From contig NZ_LS483388.1 in assembly GCF_900475415.1 (NCBI RefSeq), forward strand, positions 1,040,001-1,104,000: a stretch of DNA of 64,000 nt, in the 5' to 3' direction. This stretch comes from Streptococcus porcinus (lineage in GTDB: Bacteria; Bacillota; Bacilli; Lactobacillales; Streptococcaceae). The translations under genes and the position numbers were made by a program. The notes beneath the pieces were generated by a model. That model was not told the DNA's origin. It made no database searches and was given only the letters and a program-made list of their open reading frames with translations. Every line of letters starts with the position of its first letter. Positions within the stretch are counted from its first letter, which is position 1. Below are positions 7,379 through 15,028 of this stretch, one piece after another.

Positions 7379-8374
7379 ATGTTAATTTTAAGTAAAAATG
7401 ATATGGAACAGTGTTTTTCAATGGCTGAAGCAATCAAAGTAGCTAAAGAAGCCAGCAAGATTTACACCGAGGGACATTCAATTGTCCCATTGAGGACGAA
7501 TCTAGAGGTGACAGATTATAATGGGCAAAGTCTTTACATGCCAGCAGTTACCAGTGGTATGGAGAAATCATTAGGAGTTAAGATTGTCTCTGTTTATCCT
7601 GATAATATTAACAAAGGGTTACCTTCAGTCCCTGCTACCATGGTAACACTTGATCCTCAAACAGGAATTGTCTCAGCAGTTCTGGATGGAACTTATCTGA
7701 CTCAATTACGGACTGCTGCCATTCAAGGGGCTGCTACAGAAGAATTAGCAAACAAAGAAGCTAAGATAGCTGGACTCATCGGAACTGGAGGGCAGGCTTA
7801 TCAGCAAGCTCTTGCAATGATGACTGCTCGTAAATTGGATGAATTAAAAGTATTTGATATTGATTATAATCGAGCAGTGGTATTTGCTGAAAAATTAACG
7901 AATGATATTAGAGATACCTTTCACACGAGTGTGTATGCTGTTGACTCTGCTAAAGAAGTTGTTGCGAATTCTGATATTGTAACAACTGTTACAACATCTA
8001 AAAATAATACTTTTGACGCTAATGATATTGGTCCAGGTACCCATATTAACGGTATTGGCGCTTATACACCGGAGATGTTTGAACTTCCTAAAGAATTACT
8101 GATTAGAGCAAATACCGTTTTATTTGATACCACAGATGCTGTCTTAGCAGAAGCGGGAGATATTCAAGCTCCTATCAACGAAGGCCTACTCACTCCTACA
8201 GATTATTCAGGTGAGTTGGGTGAATTGTTATTGGGAAGAATTTTGGGTCGACAAAGTAAAAGCGACATCACGGTATTTAAAAGTGTAGGTTCTGCTGTAT
8301 TTGATGTTGTTACAGCTCAACGAATTGTTGAAAGAGCACTGGAGAAAGGTGTTGGAACATCAATTGATTTTTAG
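7379..8374 (+). CDS. Ornithine cyclodeaminase/mu-crystallin family dehydrogenase
   Basis: This protein of about 331 residues has the OCD/mu-crystallin fold: an N-terminal substrate part, the NAD(P)-binding motif GLIGTGGQA (about 132-140), and the family residues K in GVKIV and R in YLTQLRTAA. Members include ornithine cyclodeaminase, alanine dehydrogenase, ketimine reductase and SbnB-like synthases. In true ornithine cyclodeaminases the segment after the INGIGA-like strand carries an aspartate followed by PGK. Here it reads YTPEMFEL, so the reaction is probably different. The GTG at 7364 precedes the GAGGAGGAG ribosome site, so the ATG at 7379 is the likely start. Confidence 0.78.
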   Translation: MLILSKNDMEQCFSMAEAIKVAKEASKIYTEGHSIVPLRTNLEVTDYNGQSLYMPAVTSGMEKSLGVKIVSVYPDNINKGLPSVPATMVTLDPQTGIVSAVLDGTYLTQLRTAAIQGAATEELANKEAKIAGLIGTGGQAYQQALAMMTARKLDELKVFDIDYNRAVVFAEKLTNDIRDTFHTSVYAVDSAKEVVANSDIVTTVTTSKNNTFDANDIGPGTHINGIGAYTPEMFELPKELLIRANTVLFDTTDAVLAEAGDIQAPINEGLLTPTDYSGELGELLLGRILGRQSKSDITVFKSVGSAVFDVVTAQRIVERALEKGVGTSIDF

Positions 8375-8404
8375 CAGAAGATTTTGGTCATCTTCGCATT
8401 TTTT

Positions 8405-8450
8405 AATAAAGACTGACTCCTCAAAAATATATGGGGAGTCAGTCTTTATT
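8405..8450. terminator. Bidirectional terminator between the OCD-family gene and xerS
   Basis: AATAAAGACTGACTCC and GGAGTCAGTCTTTATT form a perfect 16-base stem with a 14-base loop. It lies between convergent genes. A smaller GAAGAT/ATCTTC hairpin followed by T6 sits just upstream (about 8379-8402). Confidence 0.75.
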
Positions 8451-8480
8451 ATTTATTTACATAACTATAATTATGTTATC

Positions 8481-9551
8481 TTAAAGTTTATCTAAGGCAT
8501 TCTTTTGTTCGTCATTGACAATATGGGTATATAGGTCAGTAACTTGTGTAGAGGCATGCCCCAGTTGATGACTGACAAGTACTTGAGATTTTGTAGCATC
8601 ATATAATCTGGTTGCCAGCGTATGCCTTAATTTATGGGGAGTGACACGAATTTTGAAGTTTTGTGAATATTTTGCTACCATTTTTTCGATACTTGAGGCG
8701 TCGATACGGTTAGGAATTCCTCGATATTCTGTTAAAAAGAAGGCTTGGTCCTGTTTTTCAGCCTTGTAACGTTTTTTGCGAATCTCTAAATAGGCTTCTA
8801 AATACGCCTTAGCGAAACTAGCAACGTTTACGGAGTCTCTTTTACCACCTTTTCTTGTCACTTCAATAACCATCATCTTAAGGTTAACATCTTTTAGATC
8901 CAAGTTTACCGCTTCTGATAGACGGATACCTGAAGCGAGTAGTAGGGCGATAATAGCTAAATCGCGTTCCTTATTTTTTCGGAAAGATGATTTGGCCCGA
9001 TTAGATAGATTGTTTTCATATCCATAATCTATATATTCGAGGAACTCCATGGTTTCTTCACCTAGAAAAAGCTTTTGCTTGATATTTTCAGCTCTGGATG
9101 CTAAAGTTTCCTTTTTCTTTTTGGTAGCAACTTTTTTCATCACATTACGGTAAAAATAGGGTTCTCCTTGATCGTTTTCGACCTCTTCAGTTAGGTACTT
9201 AAAAAGTGAAGATAGTGCCGATAACGTTCTGTTAATAGTTGTCTGTGAAACGCCTTCTTTAGTTGAGTAAGTATTAAGTGAAGGTCTTTCTCGCAAGTAG
9301 AGGACAAATGCTTCCATATCTTTTTTGGTTAACTGTTCTAGAGTATGGAGTTCAATATCAGCAATTTTAGGTACATTTGAGATACCAGAGTCCAGTAACC
9401 AATCGAAAAAGCGTTTATATTCCTTAAGATATTCATATAAGGTTGTAAAACTATATGGCACGGACAATTTCGATTGATAATATTCTAATACAAACCAGGG
9501 CATTATTGCTTTGTATTCTTCAATTTTTTCTAAAAGCAGTTCACGTCTCAT
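8481..9551 (-). CDS. xerS: XerS, tyrosine recombinase for chromosome dimer resolution
   Basis: This 356-residue recombinase matches the streptococcal XerS length. The core-binding domain covers about residues 15-120 and the catalytic domain about 165-350. The catalytic set is R210 (SGIRLSEA), a lysine in VTRKGGKR, H306 and R309 (HKLRHTLA), H332 (LGHAS) and nucleophile Y341 (DLYTH). In streptococci and lactococci this single enzyme replaces XerC/XerD and acts at difSL, located just upstream of its own gene. Such a site is present at 9636-9666, which strongly supports the assignment. GAGG precedes the start. Confidence 0.95.
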   Translation of the reverse strand: MRRELLLEKIEEYKAIMPWFVLEYYQSKLSVPYSFTTLYEYLKEYKRFFDWLLDSGISNVPKIADIELHTLEQLTKKDMEAFVLYLRERPSLNTYSTKEGVSQTTINRTLSALSSLFKYLTEEVENDQGEPYFYRNVMKKVATKKKKETLASRAENIKQKLFLGEETMEFLEYIDYGYENNLSNRAKSSFRKNKERDLAIIALLLASGIRLSEAVNLDLKDVNLKMMVIEVTRKGGKRDSVNVASFAKAYLEAYLEIRKKRYKAEKQDQAFFLTEYRGIPNRIDASSIEKMVAKYSQNFKIRVTPHKLRHTLATRLYDATKSQVLVSHQLGHASTQVTDLYTHIVNDEQKNALDKL

Positions 9552-9613
9552 TGTTTTGATAACCTCATTTATTGTATTATTTTCTAGATTTTATAAGAAT
9601 TCCTTACAATAGA

Positions 9614-9642
9614 AGCATAGCATACTCTTGCATATTTTTCAA
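9614..9642 (-). promoter_or_regulatory. xerS promoter, -35 inside difSL
   Basis: On the - strand, TTGAAA (9642-9637), a 17-base spacer and TATGCT (9619-9614) form a good promoter. The -35 lies within the right arm of the dif site, so recombinase bound at dif would cover it. Confidence 0.6.
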
Positions 9643-9666
9643 GAAAATTACAATTTTTCGGAAAGA
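9636..9666 (-). other. difSL chromosome dimer resolution site
   Basis: On the - strand the site reads, in parts, CTTTCCGAAAAA, a TTGTAA centre and TTTTCTTGAAAAA. From memory this is very close to the difSL consensus of streptococci and lactococci, with its asymmetric CCGAAA and CTTGAAA arms. It sits about 85 bases upstream of xerS, the known position. It marks the replication terminus region. Confidence 0.85.
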
Positions 9667-9707
9667 TATTAGATGTTATGAGATCTTATTCCCAACCATT
9701 AGCCTAA

Positions 9708-9753
9708 GCAATCAAGACACAGCAATTAAAATACTTGTCGTTATGTCTTGATT
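9708..9753. terminator. Hairpin after the ThrE-type genes
   Basis: AATCAAGACA and TGTCTTGATT form a 10-base stem with a loop of about 24 bases that ends at the stop of the - strand gene. There is no U tract, so it may only stabilise the 3' end of the transcript. Confidence 0.35.
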
Positions 9754-10198
9754 AATTATTTTTTAAACGTTTAGATTTTAAAGTATTGTAGATTTCTAGG
9801 AATGAATCAACTAAGAAAACAGATAATGCAATTGCTCCTGAAACCAACATAGATTCAATAAAGTTTTTCCCAGCAAGATGACTATTTCCTTGGATATAAA
9901 AATAAGCAATTTTATAGACCCCGGCTCCTGGGACTAATGGGAAATAACTTGGAATATAGAAAACTGTTACTGGAGACTTTAAGAATCTTGCTGCCAGTTG
10001 TGATAAGAAGGCGATTACTAGGCCACCACATAGGGTTGCTAAAGCATTATCGGAATAGGGTAAGGTAAGTAAATAAACAGTATAGCCTGAAGCTCCAATG
10101 AATCCTGTTTGAAAAACAAGATGACGTGGGATTTCCAAAATAATACCGGATGTTATAGTCGCCACATAAGCCCCTATAATTTGTAAAATTATAGCCAT
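9752..10198 (-). CDS. Small subunit of split threonine/serine exporter (YjjB/ThrE_2 type)
   Basis: This 148-residue protein is almost entirely hydrophobic, with four to five membrane helices and the motif IPSYFPLVPGAGVYK, which is characteristic of the C-terminal half of ThrE. In many Firmicutes and in enterobacteria (YjjP/YjjB) the exporter is encoded as two polypeptides; the larger partner is directly upstream and overlaps by 10 bases. Substrates in characterised relatives are threonine, serine or succinate. Which one applies here is unknown. Confidence 0.75.
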   Translation of the reverse strand: MAIILQIIGAYVATITSGIILEIPRHLVFQTGFIGASGYTVYLLTLPYSDNALATLCGGLVIAFLSQLAARFLKSPVTVFYIPSYFPLVPGAGVYKIAYFYIQGNSHLAGKNFIESMLVSGAIALSVFLVDSFLEIYNTLKSKRLKNN

Positions 10199-10974
10199 GA
10201 CAAAATTCCTTTCGCAATAAAGAGTCCCAATGCTACTCCCACTCCTAAACTAATAGCAATGATTAAGGCTTCTACAATTTTTGAAACACCTGCCCCATAA
10301 TCTCCTTTGAAAGAGTCTCTAAAGCCATTTGTGAATGCTGTTCCTGGAAATAGAGGCATTAGTACTGATATAACAACAATATCAAAGGAACTATTGCTTT
10401 TTCCTAACCAATGAATAATAAGTGGAATAAGAGTGGCTACGATTAAGGTTGCTACTGTCCCGAAAATAAAATCGTTAAGTTGGAAAAAATCCTTTAACCT
10501 GTAAGAAAATAACAGTAAAACAGCTGCTACTAGCGAAAGTAAAATTTCGGTTGTTTGTCCCCCAAGCAAAATGGCAAAGGATAATACTAATAACAAGGTT
10601 GAATAAGAAATAAGCTTTGGAGAATAATTTTTTCCATCAACATGCTGGAGTTTTGCATAGGCATCTTCAATTGACATTTTTCCACTGGTCAGATCTCTAG
10701 AAATTTGATTAACAATGTGGATTTTTCGGAGATTTGTATCCCTTCGTGTAATACGTTTAATGAAGGTTATTGGCTCATCTAAGTCTGGACCATCTAAGGT
10801 AATAAAGAGGCCAGTTGTATTAGCAAAAACTTCTGTTATCGGTTGATGGCTAACCTGTAAAATGCGAGATACAGTATTCTCAACGCGATAACATTCAGCA
10901 TTTGCTTCAAGCATGGTCATCCCAGCTAGCGTCGCAACCTCTAGTACACGTTTATTGTATTTATCTGTTGTCAT
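10189..10974 (-). CDS. Large subunit of split threonine/serine exporter (YjjP/DUF1212 type)
   Basis: This 261-residue protein has the ThrE N-terminal domain (residues about 8-115): the AGMTMLEANAECYRVENT start and an acidic GPDLDEP segment, expected in the cytoplasm. Five membrane helices follow (about 122-260), with LMPLFPGTAFTNGFRD in the membrane part. ThrE-type exporters use the proton motive force. It lies first of two overlapping genes; only a weak AGGA ribosome site is visible before the ATG. Confidence 0.78.
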   Translation of the reverse strand: MTTDKYNKRVLEVATLAGMTMLEANAECYRVENTVSRILQVSHQPITEVFANTTGLFITLDGPDLDEPITFIKRITRRDTNLRKIHIVNQISRDLTSGKMSIEDAYAKLQHVDGKNYSPKLISYSTLLLVLSFAILLGGQTTEILLSLVAAVLLLFSYRLKDFFQLNDFIFGTVATLIVATLIPLIIHWLGKSNSSFDIVVISVLMPLFPGTAFTNGFRDSFKGDYGAGVSKIVEALIIAISLGVGVALGLFIAKGILSWL

Positions 10975-11164
10975 TAATATTAAATTTCCTAAAATAAGAT
11001 TGTAATAGGATAGATTTTGGGCTCGGCAGAAATCTTTTAAAAGCTTTAAGGGGGTCTGGAAAATTGCCCTTTTTATGATATCCTTCTTTTAAGTATATCA
11101 TGACTTTGTATTATTGAGGGAAAATTTCCCTGCAAAGATGAGAAAATAATCACCAATTTAATAT
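10975..11164 (-). promoter_or_regulatory. Upstream region of the exporter genes, with promoter and two similar repeats
   Basis: On the - strand TGA-TATACT (-10 at 11097-11092) is an extended -10 about 115 bases before the start. A perfect palindrome AGGGAAA-A-TTTCCCT (11117-11131) lies just upstream, and a degenerate relative (GGAAAATTGCCC, near 11058-11069) lies downstream of the expected start site. Flanking sites of this kind could be operators. Nothing else recognisable is present. Confidence 0.35.
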
Positions 11165-11200
11165 TAAAAACCTTGACTAGTTAGAGACCAGTCAAGGTAT
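11165..11200 (-). terminator. Terminator of the cupin gene
   Basis: ACCTTGACT and AGTCAAGGT pair around an 11-base loop. On the - strand the stem is followed by TTTTTAAT. Confidence 0.75.
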
Positions 11201-11234
11201 ATTTTTAAACCTATCAATTGCATATGATTTAATA

Positions 11235-11657
11235 TCAATCTTCATTTGGGTCGTTTTTAGCGTCCTCATGTGTTTTATGAATAGTTCCAGGCACATGATC
11301 AGGGCCGGCGTAGATTGAATAGATTTTCAGAGGTTCGTCACCTATATTAGTGACATTATGCCAAGTGTCAGCGGGCACCAGAATCACATCATCATCTGAA
11401 ACTTCTTGTTTAAAAGTTAAGTTGTCTTTGGCATCACCCATTTGACATAGACCCTTACCTTCTTCAATACGTAAGAATTGATCAATACCCTTATGGACTT
11501 CAAGACCAATATCATCACCTGGTTGGATAGCCATTAAAGTAACTTGAAGTTTTTCACCAGTCCAAATAGTTGTCCGATAGTTTTCATTTTCTTTGGTATA
11601 ATCTTCAATGTTGACGATATACTTTTCTTTGCCGTGATCCTTATAGTCAAATGTCAT
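11235..11657 (-). CDS. Small cupin-domain protein
   Basis: This 140-residue protein has a single conserved beta-barrel. Cupin motif 1 is around GLEVHKGIDQFLRIEEGKG and motif 2 is VPADTWHNVTNIGDEPLK. The metal-binding set appears to be H in EVH, E in RIEEG and H in TWHNV. The usual H-x-H of motif 1 is reduced to one histidine followed by KGIDQ, a pattern seen in mannose-6-phosphate-isomerase-like cupins of Firmicutes. A strong AAGGAGGAA ribosome site precedes the ATG. The substrate is unknown. The gene diverges from an RpiR-type regulator. Confidence 0.75.
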   Translation of the reverse strand: MTFDYKDHGKEKYIVNIEDYTKENENYRTTIWTGEKLQVTLMAIQPGDDIGLEVHKGIDQFLRIEEGKGLCQMGDAKDNLTFKQEVSDDDVILVPADTWHNVTNIGDEPLKIYSIYAGPDHVPGTIHKTHEDAKNDPNED

Positions 11658-11715
11658 TGTGAGTTCCTCCTTCTAGTTTTCTTAATTAGATTTATTCTAA
11701 TTAACTTATATCTTT

Positions 11716-11744
11716 ATAATGCCATAAGAGTTGTGACAAGTCAA
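11716..11744 (-). promoter_or_regulatory. Probable promoter of the cupin gene
   Basis: On the - strand TTGACT (11744-11739), 17 bases and CATTAT (11721-11716) lie about 60 bases upstream of the start. The -35 is good and the -10 is moderate. Confidence 0.45.
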
Positions 11745-11812
11745 GAAAAAAGCATTACTTACTCTATTACTCTTATCAAAGTTCCTCTCTTTAGCATATC
11801 TATTACTATCAT

Positions 11813-11850
11813 CATCTAAGTTGACAGTGATATAGCCGTCAACTTAGATG
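11813..11850. repeat. 13-base perfect inverted repeat in the cupin/RpiR intergenic region
   Basis: CATCTAAGTTGAC and GTCAACTTAGATG pair perfectly around a 12-base loop. No T run follows on either strand, so it is not a typical terminator. It lies in the 329-base divergent region; an operator or the remnant of a lost gene's terminator are both possible. Confidence 0.6.
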
Positions 11851-11986
11851 GTAATTAAATTTACGGTAGTTAGGCTTAAGACTGTTTCTAGACAAATGAG
11901 GGATTTTTCGATACACTTGGTATGCGGTTTCACTTTTAAGTCTTTGTACTATTGAGACTAAAATATCTTAAAGAGAGGTCGATTCT

Positions 11987-12838
11987 ATGTTAGAAAAAAT
12001 TAGCTTTTGGGCTAAAAATGAGCAATCTTCCAAAGCTATCATAGCTCAGACAATCATTGAACATTTAGGGGAAATAGAGCGAATTAGTCTTGATGACCTA
12101 GCTAAACTTAGCTATAGTTCTAAGTCTAGTATTGTTCGCTTTGCCCAAGCTTTAGGTTACAAAGGATGGACCGATTTTCTACCAGCTCTTTTATCTGAGC
12201 GTTTTTATTCTGACGCCCACTATTCAGACATTGACCATAATCTTCCTTTCCAAGAAGAAGACTCTAGCCAGGCAATCATTCAAAAAATTGCTACTATTGC
12301 GAAAGAAAGTATTCAAGATACGGCCGATAAGATGTCTACTGAAGCTTTAGAAAGAGTAGGGCAAGAATTAGGGAAAGCTGGACGTATCATTGTTTTTGGT
12401 CTAAGTCCCAACGATTACATTGCTCAATTATTTCGTCGTAAAATGTTGACACTAGGAAAAATAGTTGAGGTAGCTTGCACTAGCGAGTTTGGTTTAATGA
12501 CAGCTTCTCTAAAAAAAGGCGATGTAGCAATTCTTATCTCCTACTCTGGAACTTCTGAATCAAGCGAGACCTTAAAACACCTGCCACTATTAAAAGAGCG
12601 GGGTATTTTTATCGTTGGTCTATCTAGTCACTTTGGCACTTATCTTAAAGACAATTCGGATGCCTTCTTTACAATTTGTACTCGTGAAGATAAACATAGA
12701 AAAATTGCTAATTTCTCAACTGAAGAATCTATACTCTTCATCTTAAATAGTCTTTATGCTATTTACTTCCGATCCGACTATATGGGACACTATATCCGTA
12801 AATTAACTTTATCCAAAGAACTAGAAAAAGAACGGTAG
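11987..12838 (+). CDS. RpiR-family (MurR/RpiR) regulator with SIS domain
   Basis: This 283-residue protein has the RpiR helix-turn-helix domain at residues 1-77 (ISLDDLAKLSYSSKSSIVRFAQALGY) and a SIS sugar-phosphate-binding domain at about 125-265 (RIIVFGLSPNDYIAQLF, then LISYSGTSESS). Members sense sugar phosphates or amino-sugar phosphates and control neighbouring catabolic genes. Here no sugar operon is adjacent, so the target is unclear. The ribosome site is AGAGAGG. The last codons lie inside a 26-base terminator stem. Confidence 0.85.
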   Translation: MLEKISFWAKNEQSSKAIIAQTIIEHLGEIERISLDDLAKLSYSSKSSIVRFAQALGYKGWTDFLPALLSERFYSDAHYSDIDHNLPFQEEDSSQAIIQKIATIAKESIQDTADKMSTEALERVGQELGKAGRIIVFGLSPNDYIAQLFRRKMLTLGKIVEVACTSEFGLMTASLKKGDVAILISYSGTSESSETLKHLPLLKERGIFIVGLSSHFGTYLKDNSDAFFTICTREDKHRKIANFSTEESILFILNSLYAIYFRSDYMGHYIRKLTLSKELEKER

Positions 12839-12875
12839 AGGAGTCTTTCCTACCGTTCTTTTTCTAGTTCTTTGG
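12813..12875. terminator. Bidirectional terminator with an exceptionally long stem
   Basis: A perfect 26-base inverted repeat (12813-12838 and 12850-12875) has an 11-base loop. Its central part carries AAAAAGAACGGTAG and its complement. The left arm encodes the last residues of the RpiR protein (KELEKER), and the right arm ends just before the stop of the convergent gene. Confidence 0.8.
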
Positions 12876-12877
12876 GC

Positions 12878-13252
12878 TCAAAGCAATTGTTTAAGAGTAA
12901 TAACATCAACTTGTAAAACACTCCTAATAAAAGGGGATTTTTCCTTCATTTCTTCAAAGTATGGACCTTCTGTGATAAAGCTTGCGTTACCGCTGATTCT
13001 AAATCCCGTCCCTTGATAACCATTGAATCCTTCAACATCGCGCGCAGCTAGGGTTAGAATTAGCTGATTATTAATGGCAATATCTTCTTCAGTACTTCTC
13101 ATTCCTGCTGCAGGAATGAGGATAATATTGTCTTTTTTAAGAACTAAATAACTATTCCAAGTACAAGTAACGTGGGGGTCTCCTTTCCCCCAAGAAGTAA
13201 TGGAAACTGGACCTTCGTACTTGAGTACTTCTAAAAATGTATCAGTGAACAT
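12878..13252 (-). CDS. Pyridoxamine 5'-phosphate oxidase-like flavin-binding protein
   Basis: This 124-residue protein resembles the split-barrel PNPOx-like family: a FLEVLKYEGPVSITSWG start, a central ILIPAAGMRSTEEDI segment that contacts FMN in relatives, and a short C-terminal extension. Members bind FMN or F420 and reduce small molecules or act as general stress proteins. The frame extends 48 codons further upstream, but the AAAGGAG ribosome site places the start at the ATG at 13252. The substrate is unknown. Confidence 0.7.
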   Translation of the reverse strand: MFTDTFLEVLKYEGPVSITSWGKGDPHVTCTWNSYLVLKKDNIILIPAAGMRSTEEDIAINNQLILTLAARDVEGFNGYQGTGFRISGNASFITEGPYFEEMKEKSPFIRSVLQVDVITLKQLL

Positions 13253-13325
13253 GGTTTTCTCCTTTAAGATATTCTTTATTTTTAAAGCTAGTATTTTTAA
13301 AAAACAAGCTTGCTCTATTATCCAG

Positions 13326-13781
13326 TTATGTCTTAGTCGTTTGTTGATAGGTAGCAATGAATTCTTCTTGTCTGATTTGTTGACAAAGCTCAGCAATTAA
13401 ATCATAAGGAATCGTTTTTATATTTTTAAAACGGATACAAGATTTACCAATATCAGGCTTCGTTTTCAGATGTTTGGGATATTCTTGCAAAAACCAATTT
13501 CTAACAGACTCAAACATGTAAATACCATTGTGGTAAATGGCAACATGATTTTTTTGTGATCCAATAGTGATAAAAGATAGGTTATCTTCTGGATTACAAT
13601 GGTAGCCATTTGGAAGAAACCTTCTGGGAACTACATAGGCGATCATTTGATACTGTAATTTCTCTTCATATGTGTCGGGTAAATTACCTTTAATAACCTG
13701 TCTAAGTTTATTAATTACTTGTCGCCGATCTTCTGGCAGAGCACTTAGATACTGGTCAACAGAACTAACATCATATTGCAT
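13326..13781 (-). CDS. DUF1801 (YdhG-like) protein
   Basis: This protein of about 151 residues matches the DUF1801 pattern: VDQYLSALPEDRRQVINKLRQVI at the N-terminus, EKLQYQMIAYVVP in the middle, the FITIGSQKNHVAIYHNG core and a late SCIRFK motif. The fold is frataxin-like, and some members are associated with iron or stress, but function is not established. The frame begins at a TTG (13793); GGAG seven bases before the ATG at 13781 favours that codon. The gap to the next gene downstream is 73 bases, so they may form one transcript. Confidence 0.7.
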   Translation of the reverse strand: MQYDVSSVDQYLSALPEDRRQVINKLRQVIKGNLPDTYEEKLQYQMIAYVVPRRFLPNGYHCNPEDNLSFITIGSQKNHVAIYHNGIYMFESVRNWFLQEYPKHLKTKPDIGKSCIRFKNIKTIPYDLIAELCQQIRQEEFIATYQQTTKT

Positions 13782-13842
13782 TTTTATCTCCAAATTTTCT
13801 GCTTCTATTATATCAATAAACTGAGTAGAAACTTTTTAGCTA

Positions 13843-14859
13843 TTAGCCTTTATTCATGTGACGAATACCTTCTTCGATTATTTCAATTTGACGAATAGTT
13901 TCTTCGTCTTTGACAATTTTTTCTTTACCGTGAATAATACTATCATGGACAGCTTGATACATACGAGCATAATTCCCCACTTCTGAGATTACCTTCTCTT
14001 CATGATAGAGACCTTGATCATCAATATAAGTAAGGGTACCATAGTGCTCAGGGCTATCCATGCCAAAGTCGGGATTAGTAGGCATATAGAAACGCTTTAA
14101 ATCATCTTCTTGTCGGTCTTTACTTTCTTTGACAAACATCCCTTTTTTACCATAAACGACAAAACTTGGCCGTTCCTTAATACGGAAATAACTTGATTTA
14201 ATGGACACTTTTTTAGGACCGTAGTAAAAGTCCAAGTCAAAGTAATCATTCATACGACCTTTACCTAACAATTGACGAACGTCATAATGAACAGATTCTG
14301 GCATACCAAAGTAAGAAAGGACTTGATCGATGGTATGGCAAGCATGCCCATAAAGATAACTTGTATTAATCGAATATTCCTTTGTACTTTCTGGAATTTC
14401 TGGACGGAAATAATCAAAATGCATTTCTACCTCGAGAATATCTCCTAAAACACCGCTATCAATAACTTTTTGAACAGTTAAGAAATCTGAGTCAAAACGG
14501 CGATTTTGATAAGCCTGAACAAAAAGTCCTCTTTCTTTGGCAAGCTTAAATAATTCTTTAGCTTCAGCGGCTGTCTCTGTAAATGGTTTTTCCACTAAAG
14601 TATTTTTGCCAGCTAGTAAGCATTGTTTGGCAAGACTGTAATGGGCTGAAGGAGGAACTGAAAGGACAACTAATTGAATCTCTGGGTCTTCTAAGACATT
14701 TTCAATTTTATTTGTATAAAGAACTCCAGGAAGGGGTTCCCAAGGACTTGGGGTTGGAGAATAAATCGTTTTTATTTTAATATCTTTCAATTGGGTTGAG
14801 AAGGGCATGTGATAACGGTTAGCGCTTTTTCCATTTCCAATGTAAGCAATAGTTAGCAT
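13843..14859 (-). CDS. Gfo/Idh/MocA-family NAD(P)-dependent dehydrogenase
   Basis: This 338-residue enzyme has the N-terminal Rossmann fold (AYIGNGKSANRYHMP, residues about 5-19), the conserved EKPF motif (KNTLVEKPFTETAAEA) carrying the catalytic lysine, and a C-terminal alpha/beta domain with YGHACHTIDQVL, in which the histidine and aspartate correspond to the catalytic region of the family. Members oxidise or reduce sugars, inositols, or biliverdin. It is transcribed alone and diverges from hdiR. A good AGGAG site is 7 bases from the ATG. Confidence 0.85.
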   Translation of the reverse strand: MLTIAYIGNGKSANRYHMPFSTQLKDIKIKTIYSPTPSPWEPLPGVLYTNKIENVLEDPEIQLVVLSVPPSAHYSLAKQCLLAGKNTLVEKPFTETAAEAKELFKLAKERGLFVQAYQNRRFDSDFLTVQKVIDSGVLGDILEVEMHFDYFRPEIPESTKEYSINTSYLYGHACHTIDQVLSYFGMPESVHYDVRQLLGKGRMNDYFDLDFYYGPKKVSIKSSYFRIKERPSFVVYGKKGMFVKESKDRQEDDLKRFYMPTNPDFGMDSPEHYGTLTYIDDQGLYHEEKVISEVGNYARMYQAVHDSIIHGKEKIVKDEETIRQIEIIEEGIRHMNKG

Positions 14860-14906
14860 AATGGACTCCTGTCATTTATTTGCATATTCACAAACTTTTC
14901 CATAAA

Positions 14907-14946
14907 TATGATGAAAAATTCACGAAAATAAGTTATTTTCATCATA
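14907..14946. promoter_or_regulatory. Operator-like repeats at the Gfo/Idh/MocA promoter
   Basis: TATGATGAAAA (14907-14917) and TTTTCATCATA (14936-14946) form an 11-base inverted repeat; the second arm contains the -10 box of the leftward promoter. Nested in it, GAAAATAA-G-TTATTTTC (14924-14940) is a perfect 17-base palindrome. Both lie over the expected start site. Confidence 0.5.
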
Positions 14947-14969
14947 CGACTAATTAGTGAAATTGTCAA
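14941..14969 (-). promoter_or_regulatory. Promoter of the Gfo/Idh/MocA gene
   Basis: On the - strand TTGACA (14969-14964), 17 bases and TATGAT (14946-14941) form a strong promoter. Confidence 0.75.
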
Positions 14970-14998
14970 AATATACTCATTTTTGACTGTAAAAAAAC

Positions 14999-15027
14999 TT
15001 GTCACATGGAAAAATATCTGCTATACT
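14999..15027 (+). promoter_or_regulatory. hdiR promoter
   Basis: TTGTCA, a 17-base spacer and TATACT form a near-consensus promoter that runs directly into the palindrome at 15029. Confidence 0.75.
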
Positions 15028-15028
15028 C

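Noticed and set aside
11544..11819. A 91-codon + strand frame across the cupin start
   Set aside because: Hydrophobic low-complexity translation, no ribosome site, and it crosses the cupin promoter on the other strand.
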